A stretch of DNA of 22,663 bases, taken from JBHGAV01 sp041946685. GTDB taxonomy: Bacteria > Acidobacteriota > Terriglobia > Bryobacterales > Bryobacteraceae. Below, one piece after another: positions 7,343 through 15,506 of this stretch. The stretch covers positions 1 to 22,663 of the forward strand of contig JBHGAV010000061.1 in the NCBI GenBank assembly GCA_041946685.1, written 5' to 3'. How positions within the stretch are numbered: position 1 is the stretch's first letter; each line of letters opens with the position of its first letter. The notes under the pieces are model-generated. The model did no database searches. It had not been told where the DNA came from and was given only the letters and a program-made list of their open reading frames with translations. The position numbers were made by a program, and so were the translations under genes.

Positions 7343-7354
7343 TCAAGTACTTGA
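7343..7354. repeat. 12-bp perfect palindrome between convergent genes
   Basis: TCAAGTACTTGA reads identically on both strands and lies in the 47-base gap between two convergent stop codons. It lacks a loop and a T-run, so it is not a typical terminator. It could be a protein-binding site or chance. Confidence 0.3.
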
Positions 7355-7362
7355 GGTGGCGT

Positions 7363-8349
7363 CTACTTCAGCAACTTCTGGTAGCGGAGCCAGTCGGTGA
7401 ACCGCTCGATCCATCCGTCGGTCGGACGGCCATGTTTGGTCATCCCGAAACCGTGGCCCCCGGCTGCGTACGTGTGCAGCTCAGCGGGTCTGTTGGCGGC
7501 TTTCCAGGCTTGGAACAAAGCCGGGCCGGATGCGGATATGCCATCGTCGTAGGCGTGAAGAATGAAGATCGGCGGCGCGTCGTCAGGGATCTTGATGTTG
7601 GTCGCGTTCAGACTGTTGTTGGGGTTGAGGCAGCAGGCGTAGATTGCGCCGACGAAGTTAGGCCGGTTGGCGGAAGTGTACTGGATACCCGTCATTACGG
7701 ACGCCCACCCGCCGGCTGAGAACCCGATGATGCCGATCTTGGCGGGGTCGACTCGCCATTCGGCGGCGCGCGCCCGCACCGTCTCAATTGCCTTCAGCGC
7801 ATCCGTGGCGGACATGCCGACAACCGGGTTGTCCATGGTCGGGATGCCCCCGCGCGACGGGGCGCGCCCCCGGGCGGCGTCGGGACCCCGGCCCGCTGCG
7901 GCTCCTCCGCGTCCGCGGCCCATCCCAGCGCTCATGGCGGCTTGAGCCTGGGCGAACTCCTCATCCGTTCCGGTGTCAACCAGTCGATATTTCAGAAGAA
8001 ACGCGGCTATGCCGTGGCGCTGGAGCCACTCCGCCACCATGGTTCCCTCGTTCTCCCAGGCCAGTATGCGGAATGCTCCACCCGGTGCTACCACCACCGC
8101 GGTGCCCGTGGCGTCGCCTGCCGGCGGAAGATAGAGGGTGATGCTCGGCTTGACCACGTTGCGCAGCTCTGTCTGGCCCGAGGATGTCTTGTACGCGGCT
8201 TCCTTCTGGGTCCAGTTCTCCGACCCCGGAGCGCCGTCGGGCCACAGGAATACTACGTTGTTCTGAGCGAGCAGCACTGCGGCTGCGCCCAGCAGCAAAC
8301 CAGCCGCCGCGGCGGCCAGGCGGTTGCGCCTTCCATCTGTTTCAGCCAT
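7363..8349 (-). CDS. Secreted alpha/beta hydrolase (acetylxylan esterase / BD-FAE-like)
   Basis: From the ATG at 8349 the product is 328 residues. A signal peptide (residues 1-29, core LAAAAAGLLLGAAAVLLAQ) supports this start over an ATG at 8433, which would add 28 residues without hydrophobic character. The fold opens with the strand AVVVAPGGAF (84-93), where the PGG loop forms the oxyanion hole. Ser211 lies in the nucleophile elbow GFSAGG (209-214), Asp268 or Asp269 in LHAYDDG, and His299 in AAGGHGFG, giving a full catalytic triad. This class removes acetyl or other acyl groups from plant polysaccharides or cleaves related esters. A low-complexity insert of Gly, Arg and Ala (142-168) interrupts the domain. 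The gene follows the TonB-dependent receptor on the same strand after a 135-base gap and is plausibly part of the same regulated cluster. There is no good ribosome binding site; TAAAAT (8365-8360) lies ten bases upstream. Confidence 0.85.
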   Translation of the reverse strand: MAETDGRRNRLAAAAAGLLLGAAAVLLAQNNVVFLWPDGAPGSENWTQKEAAYKTSSGQTELRNVVKPSITLYLPPAGDATGTAVVVAPGGAFRILAWENEGTMVAEWLQRHGIAAFLLKYRLVDTGTDEEFAQAQAAMSAGMGRGRGGAAAGRGPDAARGRAPSRGGIPTMDNPVVGMSATDALKAIETVRARAAEWRVDPAKIGIIGFSAGGWASVMTGIQYTSANRPNFVGAIYACCLNPNNSLNATNIKIPDDAPPIFILHAYDDGISASGPALFQAWKAANRPAELHTYAAGGHGFGMTKHGRPTDGWIERFTDWLRYQKLLK

Positions 8350-8440
8350 AGCGGGGCTGATTTTACCACGCTCTTCCGGATGCGCGCCGAAGCCAGGCTC
8401 GCATTTCGGCCCAGTTACGTGGAAGGAGATCAAGCTGGGG

Positions 8441-8471
8441 CTACTGCATCCCCAGCAGCCGGAGGAACCAC
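8441..8471. repeat. 31-bp direct repeat, copy A (downstream of the receptor gene)
   Basis: This stretch matches 12082-12112 at 30 of 31 positions (T8445 versus C12086), in the same orientation. It lies 13 bases past the stop of the TonB-dependent receptor gene. On the minus strand it would read WFLRLLGMQ followed by a stop, almost the same as the C-terminus of the kinase encoded by the other copy. Flanking bases show no further similarity. It looks like a displaced fragment of a kinase gene end. Confidence 0.85.
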
Positions 8472-8484
8472 ACAGCCTGGCGGC

Positions 8485-11400
8485 TCAGAACCTGAGCCGC
8501 AGGGCAAGCTGGAGCAGCCGCGGGGTGTTCGCCTGGGCCGTGATCCGGCCAAACGTCGTGGCCGCAGCCGTGGTGACAGTGGTGCCGGGATTAGAGAACT
8601 TCACCCGGTTGAACAGATTGAACGTCTCCAGCCGGAATTCGAGTCCGTAGCGCTCCGTGATCGATGTTCGCTTGAAGACAGCGAAATCGAAGTTGTTAAT
8701 CCCGTTGCCGCGCAGGTTGGGATCCGTGCGGGATTCGGCACCCCAAGTATATGCGGGAGGCACTGAGAAGCACGCCGTGTTGAAGAACTGGCTCAGCCTC
8801 TGTTGCACCGGACCATCGAGAGTTTTATCGCAGTCCGCTACGACGTTCGGCCGCGTGCCCACTCCGTAGGCACTCATGGACACGATCGGCGTAGCGCTGA
8901 GGCCCAGCGGGAAACCCATCTGGAAGGTGGACATGCCGTTAATGCCCCAGCCTGATACGAGCTTGTCGGCAGCGCCCTTCACGTCCGGCAGTAACTTCTT
9001 TCCCTTGCCGACCGGAAGATCCAGCACGTAGCTGATCGTGAGGCGCTGTCGCGCATCGAAGCTGGAAAGAGAACGTTCACCCTTCAGATTGCTGTAGTCC
9101 TGGACGGCGGCGGCTCCCGTTCCGCTCGCCCCTGTTTCGAGCCAGCTCGAGAAGGTTTCCGCGTTGCCGATCGATTTCGAGAAGGTGTAGGAGGCCAACA
9201 GCATGCCTCCCCCGCCGAACCGCTTCTCCGCCTTCATCTGCAACGAATGGTAGTTGGTGTCGCCCACGTAACCGCCGAAGTCGTACAGCGATTGATACTG
9301 CGGGTGCGGCAGAAGCAGTTGCGCCCGCTGCACCGTCTTCTGGGCCAGGGTGCCAGTCTCGATGAAACCGTAGAACGGGTTCGCAACCTGATCCCGCAGA
9401 CTCGCGCCCATCTGCGTGAGGAGTTGCCCTGGGAGAACGTCGCGTTGCATGGAGGCATTGCCCCTGAAAAGGTGCATTCCGCGCAGTCCCGAGTAGGAAG
9501 CCTCAAAGGCAACGTCTCTTGGAAGCCGATGCTGCAACGAGAAGTTCCACTGGTACGTGTAGCCGTATTTCTCTGTTCTCAGAGGCGAGCGGATCTGAGA
9601 TTGGCCCAGAAGCATGTATTGGTAACTCGGGTCGCGTCCCGGCGCCGGGAGCCAGCCGTTGGGATAGGGATTCGTGAGCGTGTTCACATAGGTAGTCCCG
9701 TTGTCGATCGTTGACACCATGTTTTCGGTGATGTAGGTGACTGCGGACTGACACGGTCCCTCTGCGAAAGCGACGTCGGCGGGAATGAAGAACATGCCTC
9801 CGCCCGTTCGAATCACCGTTCTATCTGACAGGCGATATGCGATTCCGACCCGCGGCGCAAGCAAATGCCAGTATTCCGGCCGCAAACCGCGCTCCGGATG
9901 ATCGGGGGTGTTGACCAGCGTAAACGCCCCCAGCACCAGTACCCCGTTGACCTTGATACCTGCCTGTGCAAGCACGGGATTGACCATGCCCGGCTCAAAA
10001 GTCGTCTGGCGATCAAATCGTTCGGTGTATTGTCCCGGAATCTCCCAGCGCAAGCCCAGGTTCAAGGTCAGCTTGTTGGTGGCCTGAGAAGTATCGTTGA
10101 AGTAATACCCCTGGTAGTGTAGTCCCGTGGCCGTGAAAAGCGAAGTCTGAACGCTGCCGCTCGCCGGAAGTCCCAGCAAGAAGGAGGCGAAGCTGTCCCC
10201 TGTTGCGCCCGCATTCAAGGCGTTCCGGGAAGTGTACAGATTGCTGAAGCTGAACTGGCCGCCTGCATTGTTGTCCTGATAGTAGTTGAGGTCCATACGG
10301 CGCACGTCACCGCCCATCTTGAGGGTGTGACGCCCAACAATCTTGATCAGGCTCGGCGTTATCGTGTAGCTGTTGGTGACGCCATACACCATTGCGGTGC
10401 CGACTGCATTAAAGCCTGTAGGCCGCATGGCCGGGATCGTCTCTGACCCAGTTAGGCCACGGAGTTCGTCAAGCTGATTGTAGTAGTTGGGCAGTCCTGT
10501 TGCCTCCGGGATGTCGATCCCCGCTGTGCCGGGAGTTCTGTCGTAGAACCACCGCGTGAACCCCAGCCGGATATCGAAGATCGTCGTCTGGTTGAGCGAA
10601 TACGTGTCCGCCAACACACCCTGAGTCGTGACAAACCACTCGGGGGCGTACGGGTCGGTCGCAAGAAGTCCATTGCCGTAGATGTCAACCTGCTGGTTGG
10701 CCGATTTCCACCGGGTGTAGCGTGCCAGGAGATGCTGTTTCTCGCTCACGTTCTCATCGCCGCGGATATTCACCTGGTCGTTGTTCCCGCCGGTTGCGGC
10801 GTTCTTGGCGAAGTTCTGCTGTTCGGTGTACGGCAAGCCGGCAACGTTTGGTTTGCCCCAATACGGAAATTCGATGTACTTCTTCGATACGGGATGGATC
10901 CTGCTTTTCGGAATCCTGTTCTCGGGAAACAACTGACGCTGCGGGCCGGAGGAGGAACAAGGCGCGTTGTCGTAAGCACCGCACTGGGTATCGGGGTCGT
11001 AGATCGGAGTCAATGCGCCCGATGTGTCGCGGCGATTGGAGAAGTCGCCGGCCAGCATGGCCGCGGTCGGAACTGTGAAGGAGAACAGGACCCCCTCCCG
11101 CTGGCGATAGCCCTCGTAGCTTCCGAAGATGAACGTTCTGTCTTTTCTGATCGGCCCGCCACCGTTGGCGCCGAACTGGTTTTGATGAAATGGGGCCTTG
11201 CCCTGGTTGGTCGCATTTCCGAAGAAGGTGGATGCGTTCAGGTGCGTGTTGCGTAGAAACTCATAGACCCCTCCGTGCCACTCGTTGGTGCCGGACCTGG
11301 ATGCCAGGTTGATCACACCACCAGTGAAGCGGCCGTACTCGGCGCTGAGGTTGTTGGTCTGCACGCGAAACTCGGAGACAGCGTCCTGACTGGGCACCAG

Positions 11401-12045
11401 GACGGTCGCGTTTCCATAGGAAATGTTCACAGGGATACCGTCATATAGGGTGGCGCTCTGATTCGCCAGACCCCCGCCGATCTGGTAGTTCCCTGCGGCG
11501 AAAACGTTCTTTCCGGTCAGACTGCCTTCACTGCTACCCTGCGGTACTACCCCCGGCACCAGCGCCACCAGGTTCAGGATATTGCGGCCATTCAAAGGCA
11601 ACTCCTCCACCGACCGGGATGCAACGACCTGGCTGAGCGAGGCATTCTCAGTCTGCAACAGCGCCACTTCCGAGGTAACCTCGACCGATTGGCTCACCTC
11701 GCCTACTTCCAAGACAATGTCCGCGCGAACCGCGGCCTCGACGTTCACCTCGACCTGCTCACGCGTGTAACGTTTGAAGCGGGCCTGTTCGACACCCACT
11801 CTGTAAACGCCCGGAACCAAGTTGACGAACCAGTAGGCTCCATCCGTTGCGGTGCTGGCCGTCCGGCGCTCGCCCGTACCGTTATTGGTCAAGTTCACCG
11901 TAGCACCCGGCACCACGCCGCCACTCGCGTCACTCACCGTTCCGACGATCGAGCCGTAAAAAGTCTGACCCGGCGCCGAAACAATAAGCGTTGAGGCAGC
12001 GATGACATGTCGCAAGACTTGCGAACTGAATGAGTGAAACGGCAT
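8485..12045 (-). CDS. Oar-like TonB-dependent receptor with carboxypeptidase-regulatory domain
   Basis: The 1186-residue outer-membrane protein starts at an ATG with AGGAGGAGG (12060-12052) six bases upstream. A signal peptide (about 1-27) is followed by a carboxypeptidase-regulatory-like beta-sandwich (about 28-115; GSIVGTVSDASGGVVPGATV, then YWFVNLVPGVYRVGVE) and a plug domain (about 125-250; SVEELPLNGRNILNLVALV at 145-163, NLSAEYGRFTGGVINL further on). A long beta-barrel follows, rich in alternating aromatic residues, and ends LRLRF with the usual terminal phenylalanine. Such receptors, abundant in Acidobacteria, are thought to import oligosaccharides, peptides or siderophores through TonB; no substrate-specific feature can be read here. 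The gene lies 36 bases downstream of the kinase gene and is flanked by a 31-bp direct repeat. Control by the sigma factor and kinase of the same cluster is likely. Confidence 0.92.
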   Translation of the reverse strand: MPFHSFSSQVLRHVIAASTLIVSAPGQTFYGSIVGTVSDASGGVVPGATVNLTNNGTGERRTASTATDGAYWFVNLVPGVYRVGVEQARFKRYTREQVEVNVEAAVRADIVLEVGEVSQSVEVTSEVALLQTENASLSQVVASRSVEELPLNGRNILNLVALVPGVVPQGSSEGSLTGKNVFAAGNYQIGGGLANQSATLYDGIPVNISYGNATVLVPSQDAVSEFRVQTNNLSAEYGRFTGGVINLASRSGTNEWHGGVYEFLRNTHLNASTFFGNATNQGKAPFHQNQFGANGGGPIRKDRTFIFGSYEGYRQREGVLFSFTVPTAAMLAGDFSNRRDTSGALTPIYDPDTQCGAYDNAPCSSSGPQRQLFPENRIPKSRIHPVSKKYIEFPYWGKPNVAGLPYTEQQNFAKNAATGGNNDQVNIRGDENVSEKQHLLARYTRWKSANQQVDIYGNGLLATDPYAPEWFVTTQGVLADTYSLNQTTIFDIRLGFTRWFYDRTPGTAGIDIPEATGLPNYYNQLDELRGLTGSETIPAMRPTGFNAVGTAMVYGVTNSYTITPSLIKIVGRHTLKMGGDVRRMDLNYYQDNNAGGQFSFSNLYTSRNALNAGATGDSFASFLLGLPASGSVQTSLFTATGLHYQGYYFNDTSQATNKLTLNLGLRWEIPGQYTERFDRQTTFEPGMVNPVLAQAGIKVNGVLVLGAFTLVNTPDHPERGLRPEYWHLLAPRVGIAYRLSDRTVIRTGGGMFFIPADVAFAEGPCQSAVTYITENMVSTIDNGTTYVNTLTNPYPNGWLPAPGRDPSYQYMLLGQSQIRSPLRTEKYGYTYQWNFSLQHRLPRDVAFEASYSGLRGMHLFRGNASMQRDVLPGQLLTQMGASLRDQVANPFYGFIETGTLAQKTVQRAQLLLPHPQYQSLYDFGGYVGDTNYHSLQMKAEKRFGGGGMLLASYTFSKSIGNAETFSSWLETGASGTGAAAVQDYSNLKGERSLSSFDARQRLTISYVLDLPVGKGKKLLPDVKGAADKLVSGWGINGMSTFQMGFPLGLSATPIVSMSAYGVGTRPNVVADCDKTLDGPVQQRLSQFFNTACFSVPPAYTWGAESRTDPNLRGNGINNFDFAVFKRTSITERYGLEFRLETFNLFNRVKFSNPGTTVTTAAATTFGRITAQANTPRLLQLALRLRF

Positions 12046-12081
12046 GATCTGCCTCCTCCTTGCTCGCTCCTTGCCTATTCC

Positions 12082-12112
12082 CTACCGCATCCCCAGCAGC
12101 CGGAGGAACCAC
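12082..12112. repeat. 31-bp direct repeat, copy B (end of the kinase gene)
   Basis: This copy comprises the last codons and the stop of the kinase gene, reading WFLRLLGMR on the minus strand. Copy A lies 3641 bases away, beyond the receptor gene, and differs by one base. Confidence 0.85.
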
Positions 12113-14898
12113 GGCCGCGGGGTGCGGAGGCCGTCCAGAATCCAGAGTTCAGAGCGCGCGCGGTTGACCGACCAGGCGACACTCTTGCCGTCCGGAGCCA
12201 CGCTCAGGCGCAACCCAGGACTGGATGGACTGGCCGGCCTCAAATCGCCCAGTTCGCGGACAACGCGCTCATGGCCGGTTGCCACGTCGATGGCAACCAG
12301 CACGCATTGGCTGCTCCTGCGCACCTGGTAGATGATCTTGCCGTCCCGCGACCAGGCCAGCGGCGCGGACTCGCCGGGAAGAAATCGCATCTTCTTCCCG
12401 TCGGGGCTCACCAGCGTAAGCCGGGGCTTGTAGTAGTCCGCGCACGCGATCCATTCGCCGGTGGGGGACCACTCGGGCAGCGCGTCTGGACTGATCTGCT
12501 CGTTGATCAGATTTACCGGCGGCTCAGAACCCCCGACCCTCACTCTTGCTAGCACGCCCTTGCCTCCGAAGACCCTTGCATAGGCGATAAACCGGCCGTC
12601 GGGTGACCAAGTAGGGGCGAACTCGCTTGTTTCCTCGCTCGTGATCCGGATCGGCACCGGACCCGACACGCCGGCTACCCAAAGCCGCGGGCCAGCATCG
12701 TCGTGCGCCACAAATGCCACGCGCCGGGCGTCCGGAGAGAGCACGGGCGTCATGAACGAATGGACTGGGCCGGAAGCTGAACGGAACTCAGAAGGCGATA
12801 CTAGCGGCCACGCCCGCTGCTGGGCCAGGTCCTCCATCCAGATTCCGGAACCACCTTGCCGGTTCGTAACGTAGACCACTGCCCGGCCAAGGGGGGAGAA
12901 AGCGGCCATGACCTCGTTTCGAAGGCTGCCGAGGAGGGTCCGTACCGGACCGCCATCCAGCGGGGCTTCCACCACATCGTGATGCCCGAGGCCTGACGTG
13001 TACACTACCCTCTTGCCGTCGGGCGAGACTGCAGGAGCACTTGCCCCACGTTCCTGGGCCAAGACCGGCCAGTAGCTGCCGGTATCGACGTCGCCCATGA
13101 ACAGCCCTGACGCTTGGGAGGGATTCGCAGTCCGGGAGAAGATGACATGCCGCGAGTCCGGCATCCAGGAGAACTGCGGCGTTCCCAATATGGGCATTGC
13201 GGGAAAGATGCGGCGCGGCGGCCCGGCCGGCCACGGCAGCAGCCACACCTGCTCCTCCCGGCCATCGGGGTTGGCGGCTACCAGGATCTTCCGGCCATCA
13301 CGTGAGAAATGGATGCAAGGCGCATTGTGGAACATGGCGGCCTTGAAAGGAGCCGGCTCATAAGGCCGCGGCTTGTCCTCGGGCGGCGACGCCACCCACA
13401 CTCCTGCCGACGGGGGGTCTGCCGTGCGGCGCAGAAAAGCCAGGGTGCGACCGTCAGGGGACAGGCTGACACGAACAGCGTCGCCTTGCACAAGCGCAGG
13501 TTCACCGCCCACTGCGGAGATCTTCCAAAGCCTGCCGGACCCAGCGAGGCTGCCGACCCCAACGAAGTAGAGCCAGCGGGAGTCCGGAGTCCAAGAAGGC
13601 GGTCCGGCAAGGCCCAGTTTGGCGATCAGGAGCGCCGTCGACCCATCCAACCTCTGGACGTAAAGTCGTTGGGGACCTGCGCCCTCCCCCCCGCCAGAAG
13701 CGATGCTCTGGCCGTCAGGAGACCAGGCGGGCGCTCCTTGCACCGGCAGGGCAGTAGCGAAAGGGGTGAGTCTATGGCTGGCCAAGTCAACGCCGTGGTC
13801 ATTCCGCGTGAGCCAGAGGTGGGCAGCCAAGGCCAGCAGGGGGAGCGCGGCCAAGGGCAGGAGCAACCTCGCCGACGTCCGTTTCCGCGGCGACCGCGTC
13901 GGCGCAGGCGGTTCACGGATCTCCTCGAGGATGATGCGTGCGTCGCCGACGTGTTGCAGCCGCCGCTCGGGGTCTTTGCGCAGGCAGCGGTGAATGAGCT
14001 GCTCCAGCTCCACCGGGACTGTCGCAAGCGGCTTGGGTTCCTGACCCACTGTGGCCGCCAGCACCTTGCTCACCGAACCGCCCTCGAAGGCGTGCCGGCC
14101 GCTCGCCAGTTCATACAGCACGCAGCCGAAGGCGAAGATGTCGCTGCGGGAATCCGCCGGCTTGCCTTCCACTTGCTCCGGAGAGATGTAGCCCGGCGTC
14201 CCCGCGCTTGCGCCCGTCAGCACGGCGGAAACGTCTCCTCCGTCCCCGGTTTCCCTCAGTTTGGCGAGGCCGAAGTCGAGGACCTTCACCGAGCCCTTGT
14301 CCGTCACCAGGATGTTGGCCGGTTTCAGGTCCCGGTGGACGATCCCCGCTGCGTGCGCCGCGGTCAGAGCATCCGCGATCTGGATGCCGTACTCGATGAC
14401 TTCCTTCACCGGGCGGCGGCCCTTCAGCGGCCTGCCCTCGACGAACTCCATGACCAGGTACGGTACGCCTTGATGTTCGCCTACATCGTGGAGCGCGGCG
14501 ATATGCGGGTGGTTCAATGCGGCGACGGCCCGGGCTTCGCGCTCGAAGCGCTCGCTGAACTGGGCCTTAACGAATTTCAGGGCCACATTGCGGTTGAGGC
14601 GCGTATCGCGGGCCTTGTAGACCACGCCCATGCCGCCCTCGCCGACTTTCTCCTGAATCTCGTAGTGGGAGACGCGTCCGCCGATGGCTGGCCGCCCGGT
14701 CCGGGGCAGCAGCTCGGCCGCGGGGACCTCCAGAAAGCGCTCGACCTGCTCACCATGGGCGAGCAACGACTCGACCTCGCCCCGAAGCATCCCATCATCG
14801 ACGCAGCTCTCGGCGAGGAAGGCGGCGCGCCGGGCAGGCTCCATCCTCAGCGCCGTCTGATATAGAGCCTCAACCTTCCGCCATCGCTCCGGCTCCAT
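12082..14898 (-). CDS. Membrane Ser/Thr protein kinase with C-terminal TolB/WD40-like propeller
   Basis: The 938-residue product has an N-terminal helical segment (1-60, ERWRKVEALYQTALRMEPA) typical of acidobacterial kinases. A complete Hanks-type kinase domain follows (about 78-327): glycine loop GEGGMGVVYK (86-95), catalytic Lys108 (ALKFV), HRDLKPAN (188-195), DFG (208-210), GTPGYISPEQ (233-242) and DIFAFGCVLYELASG (253-267). Basic residues precede one membrane helix (about 344-364), so the remaining 570 or so residues lie outside the cytoplasm. They contain repeated propeller blades of the form 'SPDGK/R' (for example APAVSPDGKRVVY, FAPTWSPDGRFIAYA). The kinase is therefore built to pass an external signal inward. 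Its start overlaps the end of the sigma factor gene by 29 bases, implying coupled expression and likely a regulatory partnership. Its final codons form one copy of the 31-bp repeat. Confidence 0.92.
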   Translation of the reverse strand: MEPERWRKVEALYQTALRMEPARRAAFLAESCVDDGMLRGEVESLLAHGEQVERFLEVPAAELLPRTGRPAIGGRVSHYEIQEKVGEGGMGVVYKARDTRLNRNVALKFVKAQFSERFEREARAVAALNHPHIAALHDVGEHQGVPYLVMEFVEGRPLKGRRPVKEVIEYGIQIADALTAAHAAGIVHRDLKPANILVTDKGSVKVLDFGLAKLRETGDGGDVSAVLTGASAGTPGYISPEQVEGKPADSRSDIFAFGCVLYELASGRHAFEGGSVSKVLAATVGQEPKPLATVPVELEQLIHRCLRKDPERRLQHVGDARIILEEIREPPAPTRSPRKRTSARLLLPLAALPLLALAAHLWLTRNDHGVDLASHRLTPFATALPVQGAPAWSPDGQSIASGGGEGAGPQRLYVQRLDGSTALLIAKLGLAGPPSWTPDSRWLYFVGVGSLAGSGRLWKISAVGGEPALVQGDAVRVSLSPDGRTLAFLRRTADPPSAGVWVASPPEDKPRPYEPAPFKAAMFHNAPCIHFSRDGRKILVAANPDGREEQVWLLPWPAGPPRRIFPAMPILGTPQFSWMPDSRHVIFSRTANPSQASGLFMGDVDTGSYWPVLAQERGASAPAVSPDGKRVVYTSGLGHHDVVEAPLDGGPVRTLLGSLRNEVMAAFSPLGRAVVYVTNRQGGSGIWMEDLAQQRAWPLVSPSEFRSASGPVHSFMTPVLSPDARRVAFVAHDDAGPRLWVAGVSGPVPIRITSEETSEFAPTWSPDGRFIAYARVFGGKGVLARVRVGGSEPPVNLINEQISPDALPEWSPTGEWIACADYYKPRLTLVSPDGKKMRFLPGESAPLAWSRDGKIIYQVRRSSQCVLVAIDVATGHERVVRELGDLRPASPSSPGLRLSVAPDGKSVAWSVNRARSELWILDGLRTPRPWFLRLLGMR

Positions 14899-15469
14899 CA
14901 GCTCTCCCTCGGCTCAGTTCACGAGCCAGCCAGGCCTTCGCCAGACTCCAGTCCCGCATTACGGTTTGTGCGGACATCTCCAGCACCGCCGCGGTCTCCT
15001 CCACGCTCAGACCGCCGAAGAAGCGCAACTCCACTACGCGCGCCTTGCGCGGATCGACCTTGGCGAGTGCATCGAGCGCCTCGTCCACGGCCACCACGTC
15101 CGCCGCCGGCTCAGGCGAAGCCACCCAGGCCTCCTCGAGCCGGATTCCCTGACTGCCGCCGCGCTTGGCGGTATGCAGGGCGCGGGCGTGATCCACTAAG
15201 ATGCGGCGCATGATCTGGGAGCAGGCCGCCAGAAAGTGCGAGCGATCCTTCCAGTTTGCGCGCTTGGCGTCGATCAGGCGCAGATAGGCTTCGTTCAGAA
15301 GCGCGGTGGTCTGGAGGGTATGGCCCGCTGGCTGGCCCGCCATGCGGCGCTTGGCGATACCGTGTAACTCTCTCTCCAGCAGTGGGATAAGGTCTTCGAG
15401 AGCGCGCCGATCCCCTCCGCCCCAAGCCTTGAGCAGGGCCGTGACATCGTGCGCCCCTTGCGGCTGCAT
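14870..15469 (-). CDS. ECF-type RNA polymerase sigma factor (TIGR02999-like)
   Basis: The 199-residue product opens with HDVTALLKAWGGGDRRALED (7-26). It continues with GHTLQTTALLNEAYLRLID (49-67), DRSHFLAACSQIMRRILVDH (75-94, region 2.3/2.4) and ARVVELRFFGGLSVEETAAV (region 4 helix-turn-helix, with the recognition helix around SAQTVMRDWSLAKAWL). This matches the acidobacterial/planctomycete ECF-like family often paired with Ser/Thr kinases. In ordinary ECF factors region 2.2 carries an acidic 'DAED' before 'L-V-Q-E'; here the aligned residues are Gln53-Thr54-Thr55-Ala56. No anti-sigma gene is present, and the next gene is the overlapping kinase, so phosphorylation may replace anti-sigma control. 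The ATG at 15469 lies 15 bases after a TACAAT hexamer; there is only a weak GAGGACGGG ribosome binding site. It is probably the first gene of the cluster. Confidence 0.88.
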   Translation of the reverse strand: MQPQGAHDVTALLKAWGGGDRRALEDLIPLLERELHGIAKRRMAGQPAGHTLQTTALLNEAYLRLIDAKRANWKDRSHFLAACSQIMRRILVDHARALHTAKRGGSQGIRLEEAWVASPEPAADVVAVDEALDALAKVDPRKARVVELRFFGGLSVEETAAVLEMSAQTVMRDWSLAKAWLARELSRGRADGAGAMAEG

Positions 15470-15484
15470 CCCGTCCTCGGGCCG

Positions 15485-15490
15485 ATTGTA
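15485..15490 (-). promoter_or_regulatory. Possible -10 element (TACAAT) of the sigma-kinase-receptor cluster
   Basis: TACAAT reads on the minus strand from 15490 to 15485, placing a start point about 9 bases before the sigma gene ATG. No -35 resembling TTGACA is present at 16-18 bases; the region at that distance is the AACAGA/TCTGTT inverted repeat. An activator-dependent or non-standard promoter is possible. Confidence 0.35.
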
Positions 15491-15506
15491 GCACCGGTAG
15501 AGGAGA

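Noticed and set aside
8441..12112. Insertion sequence or transposon bounded by the 31-bp repeats
   Set aside because: No transposase, terminal inverted repeats or target-site pattern is present. The repeat is a coding fragment of the kinase end, so a duplication or recombination origin is more likely.
13309..14865. Long plus-strand open frame (518 codons) opposite the kinase gene
   Set aside because: It is the shadow of the kinase coding frame in GC-rich DNA. The translation has no recognisable domain, while the opposite strand carries complete kinase motifs.
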